Part shown: positions 37,343-49,419 of the stretch, piece after piece
How positions within the stretch are numbered: position 1 is the first letter of the stretch
Layout of the letters: the number at the start of each line of letters is the position of its first letter
Origin: Ooceraea biroi
Lineage: Eukaryota > Arthropoda > Insecta > Hymenoptera > Formicidae
Reading direction: 5' to 3'
DNA: 64,000 nt
Assembly (NCBI RefSeq): GCF_003672135.1
Contig: NC_039513.1
Location: forward strand, 14,287,591 to 14,351,590
The notes under the pieces: generated by a model
The model's database searches: none
What the model was told of the DNA's origin: nothing
The model's input: the letters and a program-made list of their open reading frames with translations, nothing else
Made by a program: the position numbers and the translations under genes

Positions 37343-39489
37343 ATGCTTTGGAAACTGTTTGTTGAAATTAATATACTTGGTATGGTAATTGCAAATATTT
37401 TTGTTGCTTCTACGTATAAACATAATGATGACAATTATGAGTGTAAGCTAGGAGCAAAAACACCATACAGGTGTATAGCTAATTACGATGATGCACCATT
37501 AAAATATGCAGGTATGCATCAATTATAAATAGATTATAATTAAATTAGAAATAACTATTTGTTATTTTTACGTGATTTAAAGGCTGTATACCTAAAAAGA
37601 TCTGGTTACTTTTGCGTCATGGGACACGGTACCCAGGCAGCAAGTACATACCTCGTATGATGGACGAATTACCACAATTGCAACATATAATATTGGAGAA
37701 TTATAAAAATGGCACAACGAGTCTGTCAGCTGACGATGCAGTATTGCTTAAGGAATGGAGATTTCCACTTGTTCCAAGCGACATGATGAAACTAGCAGCG
37801 GAAGGAGAAAATGAAATGAATGATCTTGCTGAAAGATACCAAGCAAGGTTCTCATCATTGATGCCAGATACTTATAGCAACCAGACATACAAAGTATGTA
37901 TGAGAAATAATTTCATCATATTACGTAAGCTTTCTTTGGCGTTATGATTCTTAAGTGGACTGATTGATATGAATGTTTAGTTTAAATTTACCTCCACTCA
38001 ACGTACAGAAGAGAGTGCAAAACACTTTGCAATCGGTTTATTTGGGTGGCACAATAGCCAGAAGGTCTGGTATCCCAAACCAGTGTATCAAGATCCAGTG
38101 ATAAGAGTAATCTCATTCGATTTATATTATTTTTACACCCATCATTTTTATCTTCTCTTTTTACTCTGTACTGTTGTATGTTTAGTTTTATAAGGCTTGT
38201 CCTCGCTGGCGACAACAAGTTGATAAGAATCCAGACGCGATGTTAGAGAAAAGAAGATTTTTGAATAGCGAGGTTGTTGCAGATATGTTGAATAATATTA
38301 CAAAACGTATTGCCTACAAAATCAATTATGGTTAGTACATGGTTTTTATAGCGTGTAAACATTAAATATTGTGGTGCTATTATAATCATGTTAAATGTAT
38401 TATTATGTAATTATAACATGTTTTAGACACTGCACATTTAATGCATACAATGTGCGCGTTTGAAACTGCTTGGAATCAGAGTGAGGTGTCTCCATGGTGT
38501 AAAATATTTTCATTAAATGATTTCAGGGTCAGATCCTAGGATTACAATAAAGTAGTAGCTTTTAGTTTTCAAGCTTTCAAGTAGAAGGATTTAATCGTTA
38601 AGGATATATTTCAAATTTATCTTTTGTAGGTTTTTGAATATGCTGAAGATCTAGAATTCTATTGGATCGATGGATACGGTTATCGATTAACCTATGAACA
38701 AGCATGTCCCGCCTTGAAAGACATGTTTGACTTTTTTACGTACGTTATTGCAATATAAGATTTTATGGATTTTTTATTGTAGAACGATATAAAACATCTG
38801 TATTCATTAGTTTCTTACTACTATATTTGAAAAAGTCGACGCTTCCTGTTTATCAAATGAAGAAAAAGTTTATCAATAAATATAAATTACATAATTGATT
38901 TATAAACTATATTACACATAGAGTCGTTCGTCGTACATGTCACGCAAAGCACGTTGATAATTTACTAAATATATATTGAATGAATTGAATTTCCTTTACA
39001 GATCGAAAGAAGAACAAACGGCAAAAGTCCATTTTACGCATTCTGGCACGGTTCTGAAATTATTAGCTCTACTTGGTGTAGCCAAAGAGGCATATCCTTT
39101 GATGCATGACACTTTTGTATTGAACGAGAGAAACGAAAGAGCATGGAGAAGCAGTATTATTGATGCATTTGCATCCAACATAGCATTTGTTTTATACGAG
39201 TAAAGTTGTATTTTTCGAAATTATCTAGAATAATGAGATATATTGCTGAGATGTAACGATGATGACCGGCAGAAAATTTCTGAATTGTCTTTTTTCCAGT
39301 TGCTCATCGCACGGTCCTAGCATTCTATTTATGCTTCAAGAACGGCCAGTATCTTTGCCGCACTGCCCAAATGGTGCGCCATGTCCAATGTCTATCATGA
39401 AAACAGCGTACCCAGATCGTGACGAAGAATGCCAGTTTGATGCCATGTGTCGTATAGAAAACAAGTTACATAATACTGTATCTTTATAG
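37343..39489 (+). CDS. MINPP1: Multiple inositol polyphosphate phosphatase (histidine acid phosphatase family)
   Basis: MINPP1 removes phosphates from InsP6 and lower inositol phosphates, and from 2,3-bisphosphoglycerate, in the secretory pathway. There are eight exons: 37343-37511, 37583-37893, 37981-38106, 38186-38330, 38427-38527, 38630-38739, 39002-39199 and 39300-39489. They total 1350 nt, or 449 residues, close to the family length. A hydrophobic N-terminus (about residues 5-25) can serve as a signal peptide. The catalytic RHGTRYPG motif comes soon after. The downstream acid-donor motif, normally HAE in this family, reads HSG here (FTHSGTVLKLLALLG). The C-terminus (HNTVSL) lacks a KDEL-type retention signal. 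The stop is only 78 bp from the stop of the convergent geminin gene. Confidence 0.94.
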
Positions 39490-39567
39490 GAAATTCTAAA
39501 TGTATCTCAAACAATTTCTTATATAATTCTTTCTCGATTATTTTTCCTTGTGTAATCAATGTCTAAA

Positions 39568-40907
39568 TCAAAGAAGACTATCTTCTAACGAATTATTAAT
39601 ACCACTTCTGTCATCTCCGATCATGTCCTGTAATGAAATAAAAAACGAATAGTTTTTAACTCAAGATATATAGACACAGAGTAAGAATTGGTGTTACGAT
39701 ATCCATGTGAGATATTACCTGCAGCACTTCAACCAGTGCTTTTGTCTCATTCAACATCTCTTTACACATACGGTTTTCTTCTTCCAACTGTTCAACGCGT
39801 TGTGCAAGTTCTTCCTTTTCTTCTGATAACCTCTTATTTTCCTCTAAAGTCTCCTTAAGCGCTATTCGCCGCTTTTCAGCCACAACTTGCCAGTAATTTT
39901 CACTAGGACCAGCTAAATAAATAATCACTTGGATATCAATATTTCAATAGAAAATACTGCGTTACTTTATTTTGTTTTCTCAATTACATACATATATGTG
40001 CAAATGTAGAAAAATCGAGAAAAATGATTGTTTTAAATTTACCTGTCGAGATTAAATCATCAGCTTCAATTTTGATCTTCTCTTTTTCTGCAGTCTGAAC
40101 AGCTTTGCTTTTAGTTGTCACTTTTTTAGGTTTAGGTTTTTCATCTTTTGCTTTTTGGGACACGTTACTAAACATGCATAATTTTCTCTTTCTATATCCA
40201 CCTATCGTCTATATACCAAAATTGTTGTAACAAATAATCTTTATATAAAATTTACCTTTTTGGTTTTACTGTTTTTGATTCTTTGGTAGATCTGAGCATC
40301 CTGTCAGCACCAACCAAAGTTTCTTTATCAGTGGCTGATGGCTGCAATTCATGTAAAGATTTTCTAATCTTGTCCTGTTTTAGTAAAAACAAAGAAAGAT
40401 TATGCGATAGTTATACTTATTTTCATTAATTTTTAAATGATACTTCATTTTTGTTGATATTTAAATCTATATATTAAGTAAGTCTACACTAATTGCTCAA
40501 TATATAAATTGTGTGTTATATATTTAAATTACATTGTTTACATATAACTCTAACCATCTTTACAGATATATCATAAAAGGTAATTGTTTCTAAGAATAAA
40601 TTAATGCTTCATATATAGCAATACTATTTTCTCGTAATTTCTATTGTATATAAATACATTTTGTAATTGAACAAAAAATGACCTTCTATGTACATGCTTT
40701 TCTCAAAACAAGTCCGAGTCATATGTATTAAAGATGATATTTTCCATATTTCATACCGAAGAGAAATAATTTGATCAAAATCATTTATAACACGGAACAA
40801 AGTTCTATTTTCACAATCATGACCTCTCGAAACAATCAAAGTGAAAAGAAATCAAATATACTAACTCCAGAAGCGGTGAGTGTTTCGGCACGAGTAACCG
40901 GTTTCAT
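39568..40907 (-). CDS. GMNN: Geminin, DNA replication licensing inhibitor
   Basis: Geminin binds CDT1 and blocks re-loading of the MCM helicase in S/G2. It is destroyed by APC/C at mitosis. There are five minus-strand exons: 40866-40907, 40256-40374, 40043-40167, 39719-39912 and 39568-39627. They total 540 nt, or 179 residues. The family hallmark is the coiled-coil region opening NYWQVVAEKRRIALKETLEE and running through LSEEKEELAQRVEQLEEENR. The N-terminal half is basic and Lys-rich. Near the N-terminus, RKSLHELQP and RMLRS are the only basic patches; I see no perfect RxxL D-box beyond RMLR and RKSL. The acidic C-terminus (DMIGDDRSG...EDSLL) fits the family. Exon 1 encodes only 14 residues. 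The gene is divergent with BRCC36 and convergent with MINPP1. Confidence 0.92.
39637..39642 (+). terminator. Candidate MINPP1 poly(A) signal inside the geminin gene
   Basis: Plus-strand AATAAA about 150 nt after the MINPP1 stop, lying in the last geminin intron. If used, the MINPP1 3' UTR would run antisense across the last geminin coding exon. Confidence 0.45.
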
Positions 40908-41917
40908 CCTACAGGCCTTAGAACAACCGAAAAAGATGTGAAAAGTTTCTGTTTTTGACTGGTGCTGAATCGATATGCTGTATGGTTAATGTTTTCTCAC
41001 TTATAAATCATATGAGAATCGGAATACGGATTAAAAAGAAGACTTCAATTATTCTGATAAACCGACAAAGTTACAAGATCAGCTGTACGAAACGAATTTA
41101 AAAACAAAATAATATATAGATGGATAATCAAAGTGAAGATTTTTGTTAGCCAATTTCGCGATTGGCTATGCTTCGAGCGTGATTGGAGTTTAACCAATCG
41201 CAAACCGTAATCTCTATAACAGTGTATATATCGGAACGCAGCCAATGAGAATCCGATACACGGAAAGTGTCTAGGGATATTGCAATTGGCAGCCGATCAG
41301 CAGTGCTACAGTCGTTCAAATAGAACGGACGATCATAAATCATATAATAACACTGTGAGTGTTAGCATTCGCAAATTCGCGATATCAACAGGGATCAAAT
41401 GAAACATACCTAATAGAAGCTACGGTTCTAAATGTTATTCCTTGTAGGAACGCTGTTCCGCCGGCGCTAATTGAACGGTGCACTGCGGCAGTCAATATGT
41501 GATAATAAATGTTATTTTTGACGAATATCAATCAAAGAGAGAAATATTAAAATATCGAAAAATCGAGGAATGAAATTCAATTTCAATCGTCGAACGAGTG
41601 TTGTCGATTTACATGTAGCTCCAACTTTCCAAGTAGTTGCCAAGTGCATCATTTTATTTGTAGTACATCAAACTCGAGTCGTTTATTGGAATACAGTTTC
41701 ACTTGAAAAGGTAATTTTAGTCGCATGTTTACTTTTACTGATATAACCGGCGGATTGCGGAACTCGGGAGTAAAATACTTGTATACCCAGAGTTCAATAA
41801 TAATAAAGAGGTTAGTGCACATCTATGCCAGCGTCAAATATTGCTTCTTTAATAGGTTATGCTTTAAGAAATATAAAAATTTGTATTGTTTTCATAGGAT
41901 TAATAATTTTCTAAACA
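40908..41917. promoter_or_regulatory. Head-to-head promoter region of geminin and BRCC36
   Basis: 1 kb between two divergent start codons. The part nearer geminin contains a cluster of six CCAAT boxes (given separately). The part nearer BRCC36 is AT-rich and presumably carries its 5' UTR. A frame at 41725-41925 is not convincing. Confidence 0.6.
41150..41289 (-). promoter_or_regulatory. Six CCAAT boxes and an E2F-like site upstream of geminin
   Basis: CCAAT or ATTGG pentamers occur at 41150-41154, 41161-41165, 41182-41186, 41194-41198, 41242-41246 and 41285-41289. The first and third are 32 bp apart and the second and fourth 33 bp, close to the ~31-33 bp spacing of NF-Y sites in G2/M promoters. 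TTTCGCGA, similar to E2F sites, lies between the first two. A TTTGAA, the CHR motif bound by the MuvB complex, is present on the minus strand near 41313-41320. The cluster is 240-380 bp upstream of the geminin ATG. The function is inferred from known cell-cycle promoters. Confidence 0.55.
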
Positions 41918-43151
41918 ATGGATAGCTCTCCGCTGCAAAAAGTAGAGCTGCAAACGGATGTTTATATGGTATGCCTGCAGCATGCCTTATCAACAGAAAA
42001 TTTTGAAGTAATGGGTTTACTCATTGGCAATGTATGTTTAATTGTTAATTTCTCACCTTTCATATATTCCACTAATCGTTTTTTTCTAACTGGATATAGT
42101 TATGGAATAGGATCAGCAAAATAGTAATTTTTATTTTAGTTTGCGTGTGGAGTAGCAAAAATATCAGCGGTTATCATTTTGCGACGTTTAGATAAAAAGA
42201 AAGATAGGGTAGAAATATCGTCTGAGCAATTACTAAAAGCTGCTACTGAAGCAGAACGACTAACGGTAGAATTAAATCGACCTATGCGCGTCCTTGGATG
42301 GTATCATTCACATCCACATATTACAGTTTGTCCATCACACGTCGGTACGTATAACGTGAAGAAGTAACTTAAATACAGTTTTACAAATCTTTCTATCAAA
42401 TGTTATTTTGCAGATGTTAGAACTCAAGCTACTTATCAAACAATGGATCATAGTTTTGTAGGCTTGATATTTTCAGTATTTTCTGAAGGCAAAGAATCAA
42501 AAGTACGTGCGTTTTTCATCTCTTAATCCTTAACCTTAATCTTAACAAACGAGATATGATTCATTCAGTGCGCAAATTCTTTTTCACAGGAACACGAAAT
42601 CTTTTTAAATTGTTTCCAATCGGATAATGGTGAAGCTACAGAGATACCATTGGAAATAGTACATACTCCGGATATTTCAGATAGATGTTTAAGAGTAAGA
42701 TTTACTCTTAGATTTTTTTTTTTTTTTCTATTTCTAAGAATTTTCTAAGAAATGACAAATTGTTGTTTACGCAAACATAAATATTACTTTAGACAATGAC
42801 AGATCTGTCGAAAATTTTGGTACAAGAGGAAGAGGATATGGCCGAAGCTTGTAAAGATCATCCAGATATCCTTGCGAGTATTCACAATAACGCTGGTACG
42901 TACAACTGTTTATAAAATATAAATGTTGCAGAACTGCTAAAATACATTTGAATTAATGACAGTATATAAGTGATAAACATTTCACACAAATATAATGTTT
43001 TACAGTTAGGACACGTGCGTTAGTCCATATAACGGACATTATTACAAAGCCTTTGATACAAACGTTTGAAAAAAAGATAGCATTGAATAAATTGCGCGCT
43101 ATGCATCTCCAGAGACAACTCCAAGAGTTACAAAGAATGTCTAATGGATGA
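41918..43151 (+). CDS. BRCC3: BRCC36, Lys63-specific JAMM deubiquitinase
   Basis: Catalytic subunit of the BRISC/BRCA1-A deubiquitinase complexes. There are six exons: 41918-42031, 42140-42344, 42414-42502, 42590-42694, 42793-42895 and 43006-43151. They total 762 nt, or 253 residues, the usual family length. The MPN+ (JAMM) zinc site is complete: the Glu in STENFEVMGLLIG, and His, His and Asp in GWYHSHPHITVCPSHVD. The C-terminal half is helical (KIALNKLRAMHLQRQLQELQ), as needed to pair with the Abraxas/ABRO partner. The short introns all have GT-AG ends and the phases agree. A clear AATAAA follows at 43234. The gene is divergent with geminin and convergent with KSR. Confidence 0.96.
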
Positions 43152-43233
43152 AAACTTTTTGGAGGTCATTGTTTCAATCGTGATATAAATAGTGATCACG
43201 AATAATTTATGACTATGAACAATTTGTGTTTTT

Positions 43234-43239
43234 AATAAA
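43234..43239 (+). terminator. BRCC36 poly(A) signal
   Basis: Canonical AATAAA 83 nt after the BRCC36 stop codon. Confidence 0.65.
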
Positions 43240-43775
43240 ACTGTTAAATAATATAAATAAAACATCAAAGATGAAAAGTTTACCGAATTAAAATCAGTTA
43301 TATTTCCGAATGATTTGTCATAATTTATATTACAATATTATATATGCAAATTACTATCTATATGTTTTAAAACAAAATGTACATACTTGTTTTTTTATGT
43401 TATTATTGCAATAAGAAAGATTTGCATACAGTATTTAAAATAATATCTATATTAATAAAAATTTTATTGATACTTTATATACACTTATAGATACTTTTCC
43501 TATCCTTGTATCTTTTTCTACTTGGTTTGAAAGGTAAGTATTTATGTATTTAATAACAAAATACTAGCACGGTAATATATTATCAAAATCTTTGTCACGA
43601 ACAAAGATCTGGCAATAATAATAATTAATATAATTATAAAATATTATAATATCGTGATTATTTACAATATAAATATCCAACTTGCAACCATTTATTAGTA
43701 ATTTCAATTGTTGCAAATTTTTCATCGCACATTTTAATAAATAAGTAATAAAAACGATTACACATTTTAGTGATT

Positions 43776-43781
43776 TTTATT
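43776..43781 (-). terminator. Candidate KSR poly(A) signal
   Basis: AATAAA on the minus strand, about 90 nt beyond the KSR stop codon. Confidence 0.5.
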
Positions 43782-43869
43782 TTTTTTTGTCACAAACAAA
43801 GATCTGGCAATTGTACAGTTCTATTTACACTACGAGAACAACAGGATATTTAAATAGACTTAAATGTAT

Positions 43870-46800
43870 TCACAACACAGATTCTGCAGAACGAGAAAGA
43901 TGTATAGGATGAGAGGGACTACGTGCTAACCTTTTGCGAGGCAGCTTTTCAAGTGTAGTTAACAGCTTTGCGAAGTCTGGACGATTTTCTGTGCGATATG
44001 ACCAACAATGCATCAAAATGTCCTAGAAAAGATTATCAAATTGTAATTTTCGCAAATAGTGTACCAAAGTTGTAGTAATTATATTTTTAGTTGTAGAGGT
44101 ATATACCTTTACATCACGGGAGGCTTGCAAATTTGCTAAAGGTTGTTTCATCCCTTTCCCGACTTGCCAAATGATAGCTTCAGGAGGTTGGCCTTTAAAC
44201 GGCCATTCACCACATAATAATTCGTACCAGACAGTACTATCGAAAAAAAGGATCGTTTTAAAAACTTTTACTTCTCACCACTTCTACCGTTAATAGTTTT
44301 TAAATATATTAATTATTTTAATCGTTTTAATCGTTAAAATTGCTGCCTGCCTCTCCCTCTTGCTTTTTTATTATAAAATAAAATATTTCATATAAATCAA
44401 TAAAGTAATTTTTATCTTACAATTAGTTGCTTTATATAAATATAGCAATAAAGACATTTTGCGAGTACATTTCCTGCTGTATAATGTATTATATGAAAAG
44501 GTTTTAAGGTACATGTCATATTACTAACCCAAATGCATAAACATCAGAAGCAGCTGTAAATGGTAACTCTTCTTGATCTCGGTTCTGTTGCGGTCTCAAT
44601 CGTCGAACGATTTCGGGTGCTAAGTAACACAACCAGCCTGGTGGTATGCTCAAACCATTTCCTTTTCTACATACATGCACATGAGGATGTTAAAAGTATA
44701 GAATAATACAAAAATGGTAAATAGAATATAAACCTACCTATTTCCATAACACAACTTGGTAACGCTGAACAAACCAAAGTCTGTTATTACAACTTTGCCA
44801 TTTTCTAAAAATATGTTTTTGCTCTTCAGATCCTTGTGTACTATTCCGCGAGCATGAAGATATCCCATACCCTATATAGTGTCGTATATATCGACATGTT
44901 ACACATAATAATAATAAAATGTTAGAGTTTATTAAATTTAAATTATTGATAATGAGTTAAAAATTACAAATTACTTGTACTAATTCTCTGCATACCTGCG
45001 AAATCTGTTGAGCTATAATAGTAGTTTTATTCATATTAAATTTATCTTTTCGTAAATGAATATGAGTATAAAGGGTCATGCCTTTACTCATACTAGTCAC
45101 TATAGCTAATCGAGGAGGTTTCATACAAGCTCCCATAAATAAAACCAAATTTTCGTGTCGAGTTTTCCGGAAAGTGGCTACCTAATTGAGATGAAATATA
45201 TCTGTTAATAATTGTTTTATTACTAACTTGAGGTAATTAACATAATTCTTCTTTGCATGCATTCTTACCTCTAACTTGAATGCTTCTAATGTTTTATCAT
45301 CGTCCAAATAATAATCCATGTTCAAGACTTTAATTGCGACATCTCCATGCCAATTACCTCTGTACACCGTACCGAATCGTCCTGTTCCAATTGGTTCGCC
45401 GATTTTTAATTCATCGTATGGAATGTCCCACTCTCGCATCGACAACTGCATCGACAATCGACAAATGAGATCGTAAAATGAGATCTATAGCCGCGTAAGA
45501 TGTAATAGAGAAAAGCTATAAATAAATATCTTTTGGTAAGATTAAATACGCACGCTACTTTGTCGAGGCCAACGACCATCTCCAGGTTCGCCATCAGAAA
45601 CTTGAGAATCTTGAGAATCAACTCTGACGGGTGTCTTTTCTGAATCTGTGCTGACACTACCAGATCCCGAAACGCTTACCGTTCTATCACTATCACTCGA
45701 TATGGTCGTGCCTTCGAGTTTGTGTGCTTCCAATGTTGCTCCTTTCTCATTTAGTACATCTAGAAGTAAGATATAAAAATGATGATATTTGATATCAAAG
45801 ATAAATCAGAGTGCGACAAATATCTCTACCTGGAAAATGAAACTGCTGCTTGACAGGAGCTTGTGGAGTCTGGCTAGTAGTAGCAGGTAACAATGCTGGA
45901 CTAGAAGGTGTTGAGCTATTACAGCTCGAAGTATTTGAACTAGAATCTGCGCCCTATAAATGTAAATTATATATATATATATATGTTTTATAATAGTAGA
46001 GATTTATAAATATACATATACACATTATCAAAATGGAAAATTTGTACACATTTTAGCTGTGAAGAATACTTTGGAAAGAAAAAACAAGAATGTTATAAGA
46101 GAAAATAGACATTTTATCTGTGAAAAAAGGATACGATAATTTTTCGCAGAGTTATTGTCATTCAACTTTCGCCAATTTTTCTCTATTTTCCTATCCTATA
46201 TTTTTTTTTCACAGTGTAAAATATATAATAAAACAGCTTGAAAAAAATTTGCTAAAGAATACCGATATGTGGATCGTAACATACCTGAAAAGGTATATTC
46301 ATAGCGGAGTGTGCATGCGATCGTTTCCGATCTCGTCGAGTTAAAGAAGCTAATAAATTTGAGTTATGATGATTTGGAGACATTATGCCAGGTTTACTTA
46401 ATATTGGAGAAACATTTATCATACCTGTAATATTTATAGTTGTTTTAATTTAATCATTCGTTTTGAAATGAAATGACGTTTTATATAAAACGTCGTCTTT
46501 AATGATTATAATATAGCAAAAGCTTACACTTGGTCAACTCTGTATTAAAGTTGCAAAGTTTGTACGCACCATCACCTTGTACACTTCGTTTAAACTCATC
46601 AAAGAGTTCTTGAGGTAGGCCACATGAAGGGGGTACTTTGGGTTCGCATTCTCGGTGGCACTTATATTTACATTCTTTGCATTTTAAAGTAGTGCCCATG
46701 AACATTTGCTTGTCGCAATAATCACACGTTGTCACCATAAAAATGTTAAAAGTTTTAGTAAAGCGATGAGCAATTATGTGACCCATGCCCCGGGTCACAG

Positions 46801-49419
46801 TCGGAGTACGTGGAGATTTTGGCACTTGGAGACTCGTTACTAAGGAAGCAGAATGGAGAAGAAAAATATTCAATTGTAATAATTTACTGTGGCGTATAAC
46901 GCGAATGCTAAAATGTGACTTTTTTTTCTTCTTCCCGTATACCTGTTCCCTTAAAGCTGTTGTCGTCACTTTCCGCATTGGAGTAAGGTGGTGATTTAAC
47001 AGGGCTATTACTATTTGGCAAAAGACTTTCTCCTTTTCCGGAGTCCGTTGTACTACAGTACGAACTTGATTCTGTTGGTAGACGATTTCTTTTTCCTACA
47101 TGACAGTCATTGCCAGAACTAAAAAGAATGTAATTAGATTGGACATAAAAATATTTCATTAAAATTAATCTCGGTAAAATTAACAGAGAGAAATTCTGAT
47201 AGATATTAATACTAAATTAATGTCTAAACTATATTAAACAGATTAATTGTATATCTTAAATGTTACCTAGATGATGTATCTTCGTTATCAAGATGCGTTA
47301 TATTTTCAAGGCGATTTGCTAATTGCGATTCATGAGATTTTGACTTAGTTAATGGAAACACTTCAGGTTGCGATGTGCTGTTTTGCACACCAATGTGATT
47401 CTTCTTATATGGAGGAGGAGTTGTTGGAAATTTAATTCCTGTAATCGAGAACAATATTTGTATAGAATAAATAAATATTAATAATGCTTCAATCTTGTAT
47501 GTTGGGGAACGTTGTACATCTTAATTATACATCTACATGTTTAGTAAAATTTATATTTGAAATGATGAAGATAATGAGATATTAAAAGAAAATATCTTTT
47601 ACTTAATACTTACCACATCCTTGCCTTAATAATAGAGGAGTACACGGAGGACTAGTTGACGTCAAGGATGTTACAGAAGAAGCTTGTGCTAATATATCAC
47701 TGTTTAGATTGTTGTTATTATGATATGGAATGCTATCTTCCGATGGAACGGAACATCGCGTAGGACGAGATCGAATGGGTCTAGGGGAGGCTCCCGTACG
47801 TAAATGATGTCTATCCCAAGAATCCCAATACAAATTCATATCACTGTTATCCATATCTCCTCTTGCAAGAACATCTAATAACAGCAAAATATGTAATGTT
47901 ATACATTTATATGAATAAAAATGAAAATGTATACATTCTTCTTTTGACTCGCTCCAAAATTAAACAACGTAGTTAAGTTTTTTTCACCCATGTAACGTCG
48001 TAAATTATGCAGCGCTCTGCAGAGTCGACGGTGTTCTTCCTCATGTCGCACATTATTCTCCCCCAACATGCTACCTAACTCATGCTCGGATTTTTCTTTT
48101 AAAGCCTCAAGGGAATTAGCTTTGGAACAAACCATCTGAAAAATTACAACAAAGTGTTGAGATTATTAAAGAAAGAGAAACAATAAAATTTTATCTTTCT
48201 GAATAATCTGAAATAGAAATATACATTAAGCTGTAATGCAAACAAGTTATAAAGAGTTTGTTTATGTTTCTATGTATATGTTGTTACCTGAATCGATTCT
48301 TGGGTCAGACCAACAACTCTTAACCATTGTTGCAACGATGGATATTGTCTCATCTCTGTTGGTAATGAATCAGCCAATTTAGCTTTTGTCACAAGTTGCT
48401 TAGAATACAACTTTATTAATTTGCCCTATAAATAGTATTTCTCTCTCAGAATATAAATAAATATAGATTAATTAAAATCTTATAGTATAATTATCTTGTT
48501 ATAAATATACATATATACAATACAAAGGAATAGTTTTATCAAAGTTTGTTTTGATTATATGTATACATTGATTGATTACTCTCAATATTGGTAGCACTCA
48601 TTTTATCTTTATCATTTGGTAAACAAAAAGAACAGAATGATTTTGCAGTATTGGCAGTAAGTAACAAAACATAGCGGTAATATTCATTTAATGATTTCAA
48701 AGTTACTACAAAATGCTTATGTGCAAACTGCATTGATTATCATATTAGCTTCTAAACTATAGCATTAGTTTTCAACAAGTTATATACGTTTTAACTGATT
48801 TTTCATACAGATTATCATACAGAAGTATACATATAGTATCGTAATTATATATTATAAATTTATCTCCTAAAAATTATAGATATACTTTAAGCAATTTTAT
48901 CTGCCTTTTAATAAAATAGTAAAGCAAATTATGACTACAAACTGGAAAATGCATGAAAGTATTTCATAAATAAAACACAGCAATTCATGTTATCACATCA
49001 AAGCGTAAACTGCATGATGAGATTCCCACTTGAGGATGGGACAATTTGGAGAGGAAAGTGTTAGAAGACCATAAACAAGACACAAAGTGTGATTTTTTAA
49101 TAATTGACAACGTGATGCAACAGTAAGGATCGCAGCACGACAACGACGACAGTGATGATGATACCGAAGACAAGGATCACGAGTTTAGTCAGGACAGTTG
49201 TGCTTGGATTTTCGCGCGCGCGTGCTGCGAAAGATTATTTTTGTGTCAACTTGAGACATGATTTACCTCGAGCGTCCTTATCTCCTGCTGGGTGAGCTCC
49301 GCGCTGGTTGAGCACTGGGTTCGTAGACCCTCGAGTCGATCGGCGGAGATGTCGATCATAGACTGCACGACCTCCAAAGCACGTCGTATCTCGTGCTCCG
49401 CATCCTCGCTGTCCGCCAT
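43870..49419 (-). CDS. ksr: Kinase suppressor of Ras, RAF/MEK scaffold
   Basis: KSR scaffolds RAF, MEK and ERK downstream of Ras. There are sixteen minus-strand exons: 49267-49419, 48288-48425, 47935-48135, 47614-47874, 47267-47438, 46943-47118, 46570-46839, 46285-46424, 45830-45953, 45554-45759, 45269-45445, 44996-45181, 44738-44871, 44529-44666, 44107-44236 and 43870-44022. They encode about 920 residues. Domains in order: N-terminal CA1 coiled-coil/SAM-like region (SADRLEGLRTQC; LPTEMRQYPSLQQWLRVVGL); Ser/Pro-rich linker; cysteine-rich C1 domain (HRFTKTFNIFMVTTCDYC...CHRECEPKVPPSC); RAF-like kinase domain. The kinase domain has GTGRFGTVYRG, VAIK, HKDLKSKN, DFG and APE. The Lys of VAIK is present (vertebrate KSR1 has Arg there), and HRD is HKD as usual for KSR. 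The junction between the third and fourth exons does not keep phase with the GT-AG sites I chose, so that boundary is uncertain. Confidence 0.95.

Larger units (their letters stand above)
43152..43869. other. Tail-to-tail spacer between BRCC36 and KSR
   Basis: AT-rich 3' UTR and spacer DNA for both genes. It holds the two poly(A) signals listed separately. A 20 bp motif (CACRAACAAAGATCTGGCAA) occurs twice, near 43598 and 43791, with one difference. No coding exon. Confidence 0.6.
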
